From: Colwellia sp. Arc7-635 | GTDB lineage: Bacteria; Pseudomonadota; Gammaproteobacteria; Enterobacterales; Alteromonadaceae | Length of the DNA: 64,000 bases | Reading direction: 5' to 3' | Assembly (NCBI RefSeq): GCF_003971255.1 | Contig: NZ_CP034660.1 | Location: 3,534,001 to 3,598,000, forward strand | In this document: piece by piece, positions 45,562-55,131 of the stretch | How positions within the stretch are numbered: the stretch's first letter is position 1 | Layout: each line of letters starts with the position of its first letter | Notes under the pieces: model-generated | What the model saw: only the letters and a program-made list of their open reading frames with translations | Databases searched by the model: none | Told to the model about the DNA's origin: nothing | Position numbers and translations under genes: made by a program

Positions 45562-47802
45562 TTACAATGAACTATACTTTTCACGCAAACGCTGACGTAT
45601 AAACTCAGCAAGCGTGTTGAATACAAACGTAAATACAAATAAAACAAATGCTGCTAAGAACAGAATACGATAGTGAGAACTACCCACTTCGGATTCTGGC
45701 ATTTCAACCGCAATATTCGCTGCTAGCGTTCTCATACCTTGGAAAATGCTCCAATCAAGAATTGGCGTATTACCCGTTGCCATCAATACAATCATGGTTT
45801 CACCTACCGCTCGTCCTAGGCCCATCATAACCGCAGAGAATATGCCTGGACTCGCCGTTAGCAATACCACCTTAACTAAGGTTTGCCATTGCGTAGCACC
45901 TAATGCTAGCGAGCCACTGGTCAGGTGTTTAGGAACACTAAAAATAGCATCTTCAGCCATTGAGAAAATGGTTGGGATAACCGCAAAGCCCATCGCGATA
46001 CCAACAACTAAAGAGTTACGTTGGTCAAAATCGATACCTAAATCATTGGTGATAAATTGACGCACATCACCACCAAATAAATGTAATTCAAGCACCGGCG
46101 ATAAAGCGAAAGAGGCATAAGCCGCTAACAAAATCGCGGGAATTAAAATAATAGGTGCCCATGTTTCAGGGATTAATGTTTTATATTCACGGGGTAACTT
46201 ATGCCACGAGAACGCAGTAATAAACACCGATGCTGGTATAAACACCAATAATAAGCAGATAGCCGGTAAATAAATTTCAATAATTGGCGCTAACCAAAGA
46301 CCCGCTAAAAAACCTAAAATTACCGTTGGCAATGCTTCCATCATTTCAATGGTCGGTTTAACTTTTCTGCGCATACCTGCGGTCATGAAATAAGCCGTAT
46401 AAATAGCCGCAGTTAACGCAATAGGTACAGCGAACATCATCGCGTACGTTGCTGCTTTAATCGTACCAAACGAAATAGGTACTAACGAAAACTTCGCCTC
46501 AAAATCATCAGACCCTGAAGTTGACTGCCAAATAAACTCAGGCTCTGGGTAACCTTCGTACCAAACCTCTTGCCAAAGCGCTTGCCAAGTCACTTCTGGA
46601 TGCTCGTTTTCCACAGAGAAAATAGCGAGTTCATTTTCTGAAAATATCACCAGGCCATCGGCACGAGGTGCAATAGCAAATGCTTGAGCATTACCTTGAT
46701 GTAACTTACCACGCCATAAATCTGCTTCACTGGTGGTATAGAACATACCCATTTCACCGGAAGGTGTTTCGGTATAAAAACTTTTACGAAACTGCTCAGT
46801 ATAGATAGCCACGATAGGTTCATTGTCACTGACTTTAAAATGACGAACTTCTTTGAACTCTCGTCCTTGTTCAGTCGCCACTTCAAACCATTGGCTAACC
46901 GTACCGCTGTCATCACCTAATAAAATAGAGCTGCCACCAGATAGCAAAGCCATTGAAGTAATATGATTCGGTGTAGATTTACTTTGTGCTAGCTGTGGAA
47001 TAATTGTCGCTTTTAATTCAGCTTCATCATCATCTAAAGAAAATACCGCTACTTGATCACTTTGGCGGATAAACACCATCGCTAAATCAGGCGTCACCAA
47101 AATATTATCAACATGCTTGCTCTCGTAATCAATTTCTTGATACTCGGCTTCATAAGCAGTGTCATAACTAAAGTCGTCTTCTGCTAACAATGTTGTTTTG
47201 ATCAGACGATAATCTGCAGTAAAGCCAACAAAAACGGCCTTTTCATCATCCATTGCAAAAGATAATTGACTGAATACCGCATTGTTTTCATCTATTGGTA
47301 AGTAATCTTCACCTAGCGGGTAACGAATACTTGGAATTATGACCCTTTCACCACTGTCAAAATTAGCGGTAAAGCTTGGTACAACTAGTTGCACGTTACC
47401 TGCACTATCAAGCAACAGCTTTTGCTCTTGGCCAACATTAATCAGCTGCGTTAAACTTTCACCGTCAGCAACTAACTGTTGAGAAAGAATTTTTTCGCCG
47501 GCTTTATAACCACCGCCATCAACTAATTGATAGAAGTTAATATTGCCTTGTTCTGTAATGCTATAGGCGACTTCTTTGAGCTCATCTACGCCTGTTGCGA
47601 GTACTTTATATTCTTCTTCAATGACAAATTGCGCTTTAGCGTCAACGGTTGCCGATTCAAAAATAGGTTTAATCACGTACAGCAAGTACATGAATATTAA
47701 AACTAAGGTAAACAAAACACTGATACCGCCCAGTGTTATTATCCATTTTGCTAATGAATTTTTTACCTTTCTAGAGTTTGCTGATTTAGAAGCAATGGCC
47801 AC
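45562..47802 (-). CDS. pstC: Phosphate ABC transporter permease PstC, long form
   Basis: A 746-residue permease. After the first helix (about residues 18-42) comes a periplasmic domain of over 400 residues with repeating strands (SQLSFAMDDEKAVFVGF, MVFIRQSDQVAVFSLDDDEA, GSSILLGDDSGTVSQWFEV), which looks like a beta-propeller. The permease core follows from about residue 445, with the EAA-type loop SLALGATQWQTLVKVVLLTASPGI. It is the first gene of pstC-pstA-pstB-phoU, directly behind tandem Pho boxes. No pstS is present, so the binding protein is encoded elsewhere. Confidence 0.93.
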   Translation of the reverse strand: MAIASKSANSRKVKNSLAKWIITLGGISVLFTLVLIFMYLLYVIKPIFESATVDAKAQFVIEEEYKVLATGVDELKEVAYSITEQGNINFYQLVDGGGYKAGEKILSQQLVADGESLTQLINVGQEQKLLLDSAGNVQLVVPSFTANFDSGERVIIPSIRYPLGEDYLPIDENNAVFSQLSFAMDDEKAVFVGFTADYRLIKTTLLAEDDFSYDTAYEAEYQEIDYESKHVDNILVTPDLAMVFIRQSDQVAVFSLDDDEAELKATIIPQLAQSKSTPNHITSMALLSGGSSILLGDDSGTVSQWFEVATEQGREFKEVRHFKVSDNEPIVAIYTEQFRKSFYTETPSGEMGMFYTTSEADLWRGKLHQGNAQAFAIAPRADGLVIFSENELAIFSVENEHPEVTWQALWQEVWYEGYPEPEFIWQSTSGSDDFEAKFSLVPISFGTIKAATYAMMFAVPIALTAAIYTAYFMTAGMRRKVKPTIEMMEALPTVILGFLAGLWLAPIIEIYLPAICLLLVFIPASVFITAFSWHKLPREYKTLIPETWAPIILIPAILLAAYASFALSPVLELHLFGGDVRQFITNDLGIDFDQRNSLVVGIAMGFAVIPTIFSMAEDAIFSVPKHLTSGSLALGATQWQTLVKVVLLTASPGIFSAVMMGLGRAVGETMIVLMATGNTPILDWSIFQGMRTLAANIAVEMPESEVGSSHYRILFLAAFVLFVFTFVFNTLAEFIRQRLREKYSSL

Positions 47803-47848
47803 TTAAAAATACCTTTAACTATGATGTTTTTATAACTGCAGCGATTAT

Positions 47849-47877
47849 AAGACAGTTATATGACAGTTTTGTGACAT
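47849..47877 (-). promoter_or_regulatory. Tandem Pho boxes and promoter of pstC
   Basis: On the minus strand the direct repeats TGTCACAAAAC, TGTCATATAAC and TGTCTTATAAT follow one another with 11-base period: two overlapping PhoB boxes of the CTGTCATAWAWCTGTCA type. The last repeat contains TATAAT, ten bases after the first box, in the place expected for the -10 of a PhoB-activated promoter with no -35. It lies about 50 bases before pstC. Confidence 0.88.
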
Positions 47878-47950
47878 ACGGTAGTTATCTTAATTTAGCT
47901 CTGCTTTATTAGATTATGTGGAACGTCATAAGTAATGAGAAAAGTGTCAC

Positions 47951-48150
47951 ATGACAAGAGAACTTAACGTTTTATTAATACTTACGACTGCGGGGGTGAA
48001 AGAAAATAACAAACTATTGGAAAGTGTCTCAACATTGGGAGTTATTCCAACGTTTCTATTCAAGGTGCTTTACAAGACTTACACGCTAAGCTATTGACTA
48101 AAAGCCTTGCCGCTTGTGCGATCGATGATGCAAAAAATAAAGAAGGCTAA
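47951..48150 (+). pseudogene. Possible degraded gene fragment
   Basis: An open frame from ATG 47951 reads MTRELNVLLILTTAGVKENN and stops after 48 codons. A second frame, shifted by one, continues with YSNVSIQGALQDLHAKLL and TKSLAACAIDDAKNKEG to a stop near 48150. The two read together look like one small protein damaged by a frameshift. I do not recognise the family. The remainder of the 47878-48479 gap shows no gene. Confidence 0.35.
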
Positions 48151-48479
48151 AAAGTAGACTCTATAATTATAAAGTCAACTTCACCTTTGCGGTACATCGG
48201 TTCAAAGATAACGTTGTGCGGCTCACAATAAAGCTAGCTTATTTTGAATTATACGAACTCTTGATAAGTAAAATATCAAAGAATTTAAGTGCTATTCGCC
48301 AACCGTAATTTTATTCGAAAAAGCCGGCGAACCAAGCTAAACAAGTACCCCTGAATTATAAACGTATGTGCTAAACCCTTAAATTTATGACACTGTTGTC
48401 ACTATAATGCTCGCTCATCTAAAAATGTTGGTATTAACTTCTCCAATTGATTTTAATGTATTAAAAAATCATAACTAAG

Positions 48480-50450
48480 CTATTCATGATTACTTGAATA
48501 CCATTCCATTTTATACGCCAGACTTCCCCATAAAACATGTGCCAGAGCTATATCTGATAGTTCATTATTACTGGCTTTAGGTGATAATGTCTTACTTGTT
48601 AAATCATAAGTGAAATTAAGTGGCTGCTTTTCTGATTGGAGAATGGTTACCTCGTTATTTTTCATATAAGCAAAATTATCAGCGTATTGCATCATTGCTC
48701 TACCTGAGGCATTAAGGTTATTTAAGTCATGTCCAAGCATAGGTGATTGGTTAGTTACTCCCATTAGAGATAATAACGTAGGTGCTAGGTCAATTTGGCT
48801 GACTATACGCTCGTCTAATATATGTTTTTTTCCTGAGTTAAGTATTACACCTGGAATATGAAAGTTCTTTATTGGCACTAGATCCGTCCCTATAGCTCTA
48901 GCGTCATGGTCCGCAACAATAAGAAATACCGTATCTTTCCAGTAGGGTTGTGTTCTGGCTTTTTCTATAAACTTGCCTAAAGAATAATCAGCATATTGTA
49001 TAGCTTTATGGCGTGATAACTCTTTATCGTCTAACTGACTAAGTTGTTCTTCGGTGTAGTTGATAGGCTTAACAACGCCTTCTGGTATTTCAAAAGGGTC
49101 ATGATTACTTGAGGTAAAAACGAAGCTAAAAAAAGGTTGTTTTGCATTGTGTAGCTTTGTTAATTCAATATCTGCTTGGTTAAATAAATCACCATCACTT
49201 GCTCCCCATGAAGCGACAAATTGAGGGTTTTCTATATCTTTGAAATCAACAATATCAGAAAATCCATTTCCTAAGAAAAAACTTTTCATGTTATCAAAAT
49301 GACTTTCACCACCATAAATAAATTGTGTCGTATAATTTTTAGCTTTCAGTAAGCTAGCTATCGTAAAAAATCCTTGTTGCGATTTATCTAGTTTAACCAC
49401 TGCCCTTGCTGGTGTAGGTGTAAAGCCAGTAATTACTGCTTCAATTCCTCGAACAGAACGTGTGCCTGTTGCAAACAAGTTGCTGAATGCCCAGCCTTCA
49501 TTATTGAACTTATCTATCTCTGGCGTAAGGTTAAGGCCTCCTAGTGATCCAACATATTGTGCGCCTAAGCTTTCTTCTAAAATAATCACAAGATTTTTAG
49601 GTTTGCCTTGATAAACAGGATCACGAGTTGTAAGAGAAGGAGCCAATTCATTATTGAACATTTCAGGTGCTAAACCAGTTTCTTGCCTAACAAGTTTGAT
49701 CACTTTATCCGTATCCATTTTACCATAAAGTTTAGCGGCATTTTTCTCATTACCGAACTGCTTATAGGCATGAACTACACTATAAATAGAGTTTAACGTT
49801 AAAGAGTTGACCAGTGGATCAGTCGAAAAACAGACAAAAGCAGGGTTTATTGGACGATGACCAACAGTACCTCTAGCACATAAAAAAAGTACTAATGCTA
49901 AAGTTATAAAAGAAATTACTGAAGATAATGGTGCCGAAAAAGCGTTCGATTGTTTTGTATAAACAACCCTATTTAGCAACTTCCAGACAAAGTTCATAGG
50001 GATTATTAATAATGAAATTACAATAAATAATGTCAGTAAATGTCCGTTGAATAACATTGACATGACTTCATCTGGGTAAGATAAGTATTCAATAAATAAT
50101 CTATTGGGTCTGAAACCATATTCGTTGATAAAAGCAGGTGTTGCTAACTCAAAAAATAATACAGCAAAAAAGATAACGAAGAAGATTATGCTTAATATAC
50201 GAAGCCAAATATTATGGTATTTAGATAGCATTAACCATGGATGTAACAAAGCTGGTAATAGAAGAAAATAACCAATGGTACTTAAATCAATTCTGAATCC
50301 ATTAAATAATAAAGTAGCAATATTACTTAAACCATCAAACCGTTCAAATTGCCATAAGCTTAGCCCTACTCTTGAAATAAAAAGCGTAAAAATTAGGATT
50401 AATGAAAATTTTAGAAAGGGTCGTAAAGTATATAAGATTGAAGTAAACAT
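48480..50450 (-). CDS. LtaS-like membrane phosphoglycerol transferase (sulfatase fold)
   Basis: A 656-residue protein with five membrane helices in its first 220 residues and a periplasmic alkaline-phosphatase/sulfatase-fold domain. Metal and catalytic sites are visible: KNLVIILEESLG (metal Glu), ATGTRSVRGIEA with the probable nucleophile Thr, TSSNHDPFEIP, and VADHDARAIG. It belongs to the LtaS/OpgB group that moves phosphoglycerol from phosphatidylglycerol to an acceptor and releases diacylglycerol. The acceptor in this organism is unknown; periplasmic glucan or a surface glycan are options. It lies downstream of a DgkA gene that could recycle its by-product. Confidence 0.85.
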   Translation of the reverse strand: MFTSILYTLRPFLKFSLILIFTLFISRVGLSLWQFERFDGLSNIATLLFNGFRIDLSTIGYFLLLPALLHPWLMLSKYHNIWLRILSIIFFVIFFAVLFFELATPAFINEYGFRPNRLFIEYLSYPDEVMSMLFNGHLLTLFIVISLLIIPMNFVWKLLNRVVYTKQSNAFSAPLSSVISFITLALVLFLCARGTVGHRPINPAFVCFSTDPLVNSLTLNSIYSVVHAYKQFGNEKNAAKLYGKMDTDKVIKLVRQETGLAPEMFNNELAPSLTTRDPVYQGKPKNLVIILEESLGAQYVGSLGGLNLTPEIDKFNNEGWAFSNLFATGTRSVRGIEAVITGFTPTPARAVVKLDKSQQGFFTIASLLKAKNYTTQFIYGGESHFDNMKSFFLGNGFSDIVDFKDIENPQFVASWGASDGDLFNQADIELTKLHNAKQPFFSFVFTSSNHDPFEIPEGVVKPINYTEEQLSQLDDKELSRHKAIQYADYSLGKFIEKARTQPYWKDTVFLIVADHDARAIGTDLVPIKNFHIPGVILNSGKKHILDERIVSQIDLAPTLLSLMGVTNQSPMLGHDLNNLNASGRAMMQYADNFAYMKNNEVTILQSEKQPLNFTYDLTSKTLSPKASNNELSDIALAHVLWGSLAYKMEWYSSNHE

Positions 50451-50612
50451 CGATTAACTATCATTAGTTGAACACGATGCTTACTCTATTTTATGAACCT
50501 TAAGATACGCTGATTATAAACTGAAAATACATTATTTTCGGTCGCTAATGTTGTTTATTTGCTGGTCGTTGAGGAATCGCTATTATTAATAAAACTATAA
50601 TCGCCAATAGTG

Positions 50613-51302
50613 TTAAAGAAGCGCTATATCGACTAAGTTCCAACCCCCTTGGCCTACAGGCTTATCTAAATAGTCTCCAATTACAGCGCCTAATGGACGA
50701 GTCAAAACAAAAGCAGACCAAAATAAAACCGTTCTTGATATACCCGTTGCAAAGTACAATACCAAGACCACAAAAAGCATACTTACGAAAATATAGGCAG
50801 CATTGACATACTCTAAACGTCCATAATCAGCGGTCCAATCTCCCAAGGCCGTACCAAGAGTTTGAGAAAGCATGATCGTTATCCAATAAAAACTCTCCGA
50901 TTTCGTATTATCTATTGAAGACACACCAACACTGCCTGTTGTTTTAAACCACAACAAAAGAGTCGTAATTAAAAGCGAAGCAAGAAGAACTGTGCCTCCA
51001 AGATAACCTATACCTAATGATCTATCAGCAAAGTCAGCCAGAGTTGTACCGACAGTGGTAGATGCAATAATTGTAAGCCAGTATAGACTTGGGTTAAATC
51101 GTGATGCCCTTACTTGAAACGTAATTGCCAAAACAAAAAATAGCATAAAAATAATTGTTCCAAGCAGATACCCTAAGTCCATAGACATAGAAACCGCATC
51201 TCCACCAGTTTCGCCTAGTGTTGTTGCTAACACTTTGATTATCCAAAAACCCAAAGTTATCTGGGGTACTTTGATCAAATTTTCTTTCATGGTGTTATTC
51301 AT
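50613..51302 (-). CDS. COG4705-type membrane protein with four internal repeats
   Basis: A 229-residue integral membrane protein with eight hydrophobic segments in four similar pairs. Each pair starts with a Thr/Ser-Gly-Asp motif: KVLATTLGETGGDA, ASTTVGTTLADF, LSQTLGTALGDW and LTRPLGAVIGDYLDKP. This matches the uncharacterised membrane-anchored family COG4705 as I remember it. The repeated Gly/Asp-containing helices suggest a substrate path, possibly a transporter, but no function is established. It lies 43 bases after dgkA on the same strand. Met5 is an alternative start. Confidence 0.78.
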   Translation of the reverse strand: MNNTMKENLIKVPQITLGFWIIKVLATTLGETGGDAVSMSMDLGYLLGTIIFMLFFVLAITFQVRASRFNPSLYWLTIIASTTVGTTLADFADRSLGIGYLGGTVLLASLLITTLLLWFKTTGSVGVSSIDNTKSESFYWITIMLSQTLGTALGDWTADYGRLEYVNAAYIFVSMLFVVLVLYFATGISRTVLFWSAFVLTRPLGAVIGDYLDKPVGQGGWNLVDIALL

Positions 51303-51345
51303 TCTATTCTCATTAAACGTCTATAGGTCAATACAACGTTAATTT

Positions 51346-51711
51346 TCAGACGAGTACAGCTAACCAAATGATTGTCGCAATTGTTAAACTTACCAATACC
51401 GCAGCAGAGCCTAAGTCTTTAGCTAAGCCTGAAAGAGGGTGAATCTCTAATCCCACCCTATCGACAACGGCTTCTATCGCGGTGTTAATAATTTCTGTAA
51501 AAATGATGAAAAGAATGGCTAAAATTAAAATCATCTGCTCTTTCATACTGATATCGAAAATGAAGGTTATCGGAATCGCTATAAGTAGTAACAGCAGCTC
51601 TTGTTTAAACGCTGACTCATGGCTATAAAGCCACTTAAAAGCTCTCAGTGAATTAAGTGTTGCTAAATGTACTCTCTTGACACCTGTTGGCTTATTTTGG
51701 TTATCAAACAT
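51346..51711 (-). CDS. dgkA: Diacylglycerol kinase
   Basis: DgkA phosphorylates diacylglycerol to phosphatidic acid at the inner membrane. The 121 residues have the usual three helices and the catalytic stretch EIINTAIEAVVDRVG followed by AKDLGSAAVLVS. Its start overlaps the eptA stop as TAATG, so the two are translationally coupled. EptA uses phosphatidylethanolamine as donor and leaves diacylglycerol, which this enzyme would return to lipid synthesis; the pairing is functional. Confidence 0.95.
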   Translation of the reverse strand: MFDNQNKPTGVKRVHLATLNSLRAFKWLYSHESAFKQELLLLLIAIPITFIFDISMKEQMILILAILFIIFTEIINTAIEAVVDRVGLEIHPLSGLAKDLGSAAVLVSLTIATIIWLAVLV

Positions 51712-53393
51712 TAGTTGGTTACCTCATTTTTATTTTGGACAAAAGTACGTGCAATTGCATTTTGTGATTTACATGAAATAAATGGATCATTATTAGCTTT
51801 ATATACGCTCGTTTTAACAGACATTATGCTGAGTAAGCTATCGAAAACATTATCATGTGATATTTTTGAATTTGCAGCCTTATTCAAGCAGTTAAGATTA
51901 AAGTCAGTTTGAGAAGGGTCTGTCCAAAACATCATAGGAACATGGGTTTGTTCATTGGGAGCAAAAGCATAAGGTAGACCATGAAGATAAACGCCACTTT
52001 CACCTAGTGACTCACCATGATCAGATACATAAAGTAGAGACGATTCAATATTTTTTTCCAGTGAAACTTCATTAAGAATTTTTATCGCTTTTGATAACAC
52101 CAAATCGGTATAAGCTATAGTATTATCGTAAGTGTTGACAAGTTCTTCCTCTGAGCAATTTTGAATATCACTTCTTCTACAGTCTGGCTTGAAAACACGT
52201 TTTTCTTTAGGGTATCGTTTATAGTATGTAGGGCCATGAGAGCCAATCATGTGAAGAACAATTAATGTATTATCCTGAGATAAATTATTAAGTTTATCTT
52301 GTAATGGGTGTAGAAGAACTTCATCAAAGCAATACTCCCCATCGCATAATGGGTCACTTTTATCCGTTGGTATTTTTATAGATTTAACACGGGTACAAAC
52401 GCCTTTACAGCTCCCATTATTATTACTTATCCATAACACATCAGCACCGGCCAAATGTATTAGATCAACAGCATTTTGTTGTGATGTTGCTATTCGCTTA
52501 TCATAATTATCTTTATTTAATCTTGAAAACATACAAGGTACAGATACAGCCGTGGCCGTTCCGCATGAGGACATATTCGAAAATGAGACGATATCTAATT
52601 TTTCTGTAAATTGATTGGTTGGCTTGCCATACCCATTAAGTGAAAAGCTTTGCGCACGGGCCGTTTCTCCTAAAACCATTACCGTTACGTGTTTTCTATT
52701 ATTGTCTCGAACAATTGAAGGGGCTGTGTCTAAAACCTTAAATTTAAGAGGAGGATAGAAGTAGTGTCTTTTTATGAATTTAATAGATGAGTCGAACATT
52801 TTATAGGGAGTAATATAACTAATAACATCTTTATTGTTACGGCCAACAGAAGCATAGTTAGAATAGAATAAAGCTCCAATTAAAAATGCTACCCCAAAGC
52901 TTATACTTATCAATTTTAAACGAGTAAATAATTCCCCAAAAAATGATTTATAAGTTAATTTAACATAATAAATTAGCAGTGATGGAAGTAAACCAAAGAG
53001 TATAAAAAATAAAATGGAATAAATATTAAAATAAGAAAATGCTTCAGCAGAATCAGTTTCTACAGTGTTTTGCACCATCCCATAATCAAATACGATTCCG
53101 TAAGTTACCGTGGCATAAAATATAAGTGCGGAAGAAACAACCGAAAGTATAAGTATCGGCTTTGTTATCCATCTAAACGAAAATATTCCCTGAATAATAA
53201 TGGTTAAAGATAATAGAAATAAGGGAACAGAAAGTAAAAATGGCACGCTATAATTATCTAAAGAGACAATGGCATCAGTTGCTTTATTTAAAAAAGGTAA
53301 GTTTAAAATAAAAGCGATATAACAACACGTTATGATGAGCAGCTGATTTGTTGTTAATGTTACTTTTTTTAAATAATTTATGATTTTATTCAC
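51711..53393 (-). CDS. eptA: Lipid A phosphoethanolamine transferase, EptA type
   Basis: A 560-residue EptA/PmrC-family enzyme: five N-terminal membrane helices, then a periplasmic sulfatase-fold domain. VMVLGETARAQSFSLNGYG gives the metal-binding Glu, SSCGTATAVSVPCMFS the nucleophile Thr and a conserved disulfide Cys, and VSDHGESLGE the metal Asp-His; further cysteine pairs (CKGVC, CDGEYC) match the family. Adding phosphoethanolamine to lipid A phosphates lowers binding of polymyxin-like peptides. The start is GTG at 53391-53393. It lies in a unit headed by a two-component system, as pmrC does with pmrAB. Confidence 0.93.
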   Translation of the reverse strand: MNKIINYLKKVTLTTNQLLIITCCYIAFILNLPFLNKATDAIVSLDNYSVPFLLSVPLFLLSLTIIIQGIFSFRWITKPILILSVVSSALIFYATVTYGIVFDYGMVQNTVETDSAEAFSYFNIYSILFFILFGLLPSLLIYYVKLTYKSFFGELFTRLKLISISFGVAFLIGALFYSNYASVGRNNKDVISYITPYKMFDSSIKFIKRHYFYPPLKFKVLDTAPSIVRDNNRKHVTVMVLGETARAQSFSLNGYGKPTNQFTEKLDIVSFSNMSSCGTATAVSVPCMFSRLNKDNYDKRIATSQQNAVDLIHLAGADVLWISNNNGSCKGVCTRVKSIKIPTDKSDPLCDGEYCFDEVLLHPLQDKLNNLSQDNTLIVLHMIGSHGPTYYKRYPKEKRVFKPDCRRSDIQNCSEEELVNTYDNTIAYTDLVLSKAIKILNEVSLEKNIESSLLYVSDHGESLGESGVYLHGLPYAFAPNEQTHVPMMFWTDPSQTDFNLNCLNKAANSKISHDNVFDSLLSIMSVKTSVYKANNDPFISCKSQNAIARTFVQNKNEVTN

Positions 53394-53404
53394 AGTGTAA
53401 GACC

Positions 53405-55000
53405 TTAAAAAGAATGTTTGGTTGTAATACGAAATTCAATATTGTTCACATTGAGATCAGACGTAATAGGTTTAATAATATCGAGATGAATAACGCGAGC
53501 TTCACTTGAGTGAGTCGAGTACAGGCGAGCACCTAATCCAACAGATGTCATCCAAGGTGATTGTGTTTTTGATAATTCAGATTGACCAAAAACACGCCCA
53601 GTATCTATAAAGGCGGCGCCGCCTAATTCGAGCAATTTATAAATATTAATGTGAGGGTAGTAGCGCGCTTCAAAGGTGAATTGTGTACTATGCTCACCAT
53701 GTTGGTATTGTAATGGGAAGCCTCGAACACCTGTTTCACCACCTAAAACTAGTGGAGAGTCTAAGAATTGGTTTTTACTTGATTGCGTTATATTTTTAAA
53801 GTATCCGCCCCAATTGTTATTAAATTTATGAAAGTACTCACCACTTATCGAGAATAAAAATCTGTCTTTTTGTGTCGGTGTGTCATATGACTCCCCTTGA
53901 AATGAAGCATCAAAAAGCCAGTACGAATCATCAAAAACACTTATTCCTTTAAATAGATGGCTTTGCCAAATTAACGTGGGAGAAGTTGGCTTATTACTTA
54001 GATCTGTTCCAATATTTAGCGTGGCATTCCAGCCTAGATTAAAATCTTCAATTTGATTGATTAAGTTAAGATTAGTGAGTTTTCGGTAGTCTTTTTGTAA
54101 ATACTCAACAGCAATAAAAGGGTAATGAAAAGCTCTATTGGTCGGTATGTCAAAATACTCGGTCTGACTTATGGGTATCTCATTATTTAAATAGGTAAAT
54201 AAGTGCTGTTCACTCGTGTAACCTATTCCGAAGCGTAAAGTGTCATTTAACGTGTTATTTTCAAGCCAATACCAACTAGCGGTGTACTTGTTTTTTTCGT
54301 GATTATACTGGCTTGATTCAATACCATTTTCATACTGTGTATCTTGTTGATCAAAATTATCAAAGTCAGTATTGAAAGAATTTTTAGTATCAAAACTGAC
54401 AAATTTCTTTGTTAAAAATATCGATTGGCTTCCACCATCATCATTATCTGATAATCGAATACTTGCATTAATGTTGTTATGTAAAAATAAAGGGAATTTC
54501 GTATTAATCTTATAACCTGTACGCTGATCATTACTAAAATATTCAATCTCAGCATCAATACCTAAGCCCAATAAGTTCCTATCTTTTATGCCAATTCCGT
54601 ACTTGTTTTTTCCGCCTTTCCTCCCCAAATCTACAGTAGGTAAAAGAGACCAATTGTCCCATGTTTCCACTTTAATTTGGTTGTCAGTTTTACTAACTTC
54701 TGTATTACGAATATATTTTTTGCTGCGTAGATGACGTTCTAATTCGTCTTGTTCTTCTTCAGAGATATCACATTTATCTATAAAAAAAGCAGACTCATTA
54801 ATTAAGGTATGTTCTTTTGTTTTTATATGAAGAAAGTTCGCCCACTCGTGTAGAAATATCGTATCGTGATCGGAAAGGTCGAAAATATCATTTCTAACAA
54901 ACTCTATGTCTGTATTTTGATTACATTCAACTTCCTCCCCAAAGACCTCGACAGAGTTCAAGAAGGAAGTGACAATAACGAATTTGATATATGGGAACAT
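53405..55000 (-). CDS. Omp85-superfamily outer-membrane barrel with one POTRA-like domain
   Basis: A 531-residue secreted protein. After the signal peptide (KFVIVTSFLNSVEVFG) there is a short N-terminal region with one POTRA-like unit (ISEEEQDELERHLRSKKYIRNTEV and QIKVETWDNWSLLPTVDLG). The 16-strand barrel domain follows (bacterial surface antigen family), with the loop motif GGETGVRGFPLQYQHG holding the VRGF signature, AAFIDTGRVFG, and a C-terminal EFRITTKHSF ending in Phe. BamA has five POTRAs and TamA three, so this is neither. It lies between DUF5916 and eptA genes; a role in inserting or exporting an envelope component is inferred. Confidence 0.85.
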   Translation of the reverse strand: MFPYIKFVIVTSFLNSVEVFGEEVECNQNTDIEFVRNDIFDLSDHDTIFLHEWANFLHIKTKEHTLINESAFFIDKCDISEEEQDELERHLRSKKYIRNTEVSKTDNQIKVETWDNWSLLPTVDLGRKGGKNKYGIGIKDRNLLGLGIDAEIEYFSNDQRTGYKINTKFPLFLHNNINASIRLSDNDDGGSQSIFLTKKFVSFDTKNSFNTDFDNFDQQDTQYENGIESSQYNHEKNKYTASWYWLENNTLNDTLRFGIGYTSEQHLFTYLNNEIPISQTEYFDIPTNRAFHYPFIAVEYLQKDYRKLTNLNLINQIEDFNLGWNATLNIGTDLSNKPTSPTLIWQSHLFKGISVFDDSYWLFDASFQGESYDTPTQKDRFLFSISGEYFHKFNNNWGGYFKNITQSSKNQFLDSPLVLGGETGVRGFPLQYQHGEHSTQFTFEARYYPHINIYKLLELGGAAFIDTGRVFGQSELSKTQSPWMTSVGLGARLYSTHSSEARVIHLDIIKPITSDLNVNNIEFRITTKHSF

Positions 55001-55131
55001 ATAAGCACCTATAATTAAGTGTTTATATGTTAGAAAACTAGACTTAAGACTGGCTGAATTTAAACTGATATTTGAAGTAAGTTAAACTGAATATTCTAAA
55101 ATTTTTGGATGTTTTTAAATCTAATTAAGTA

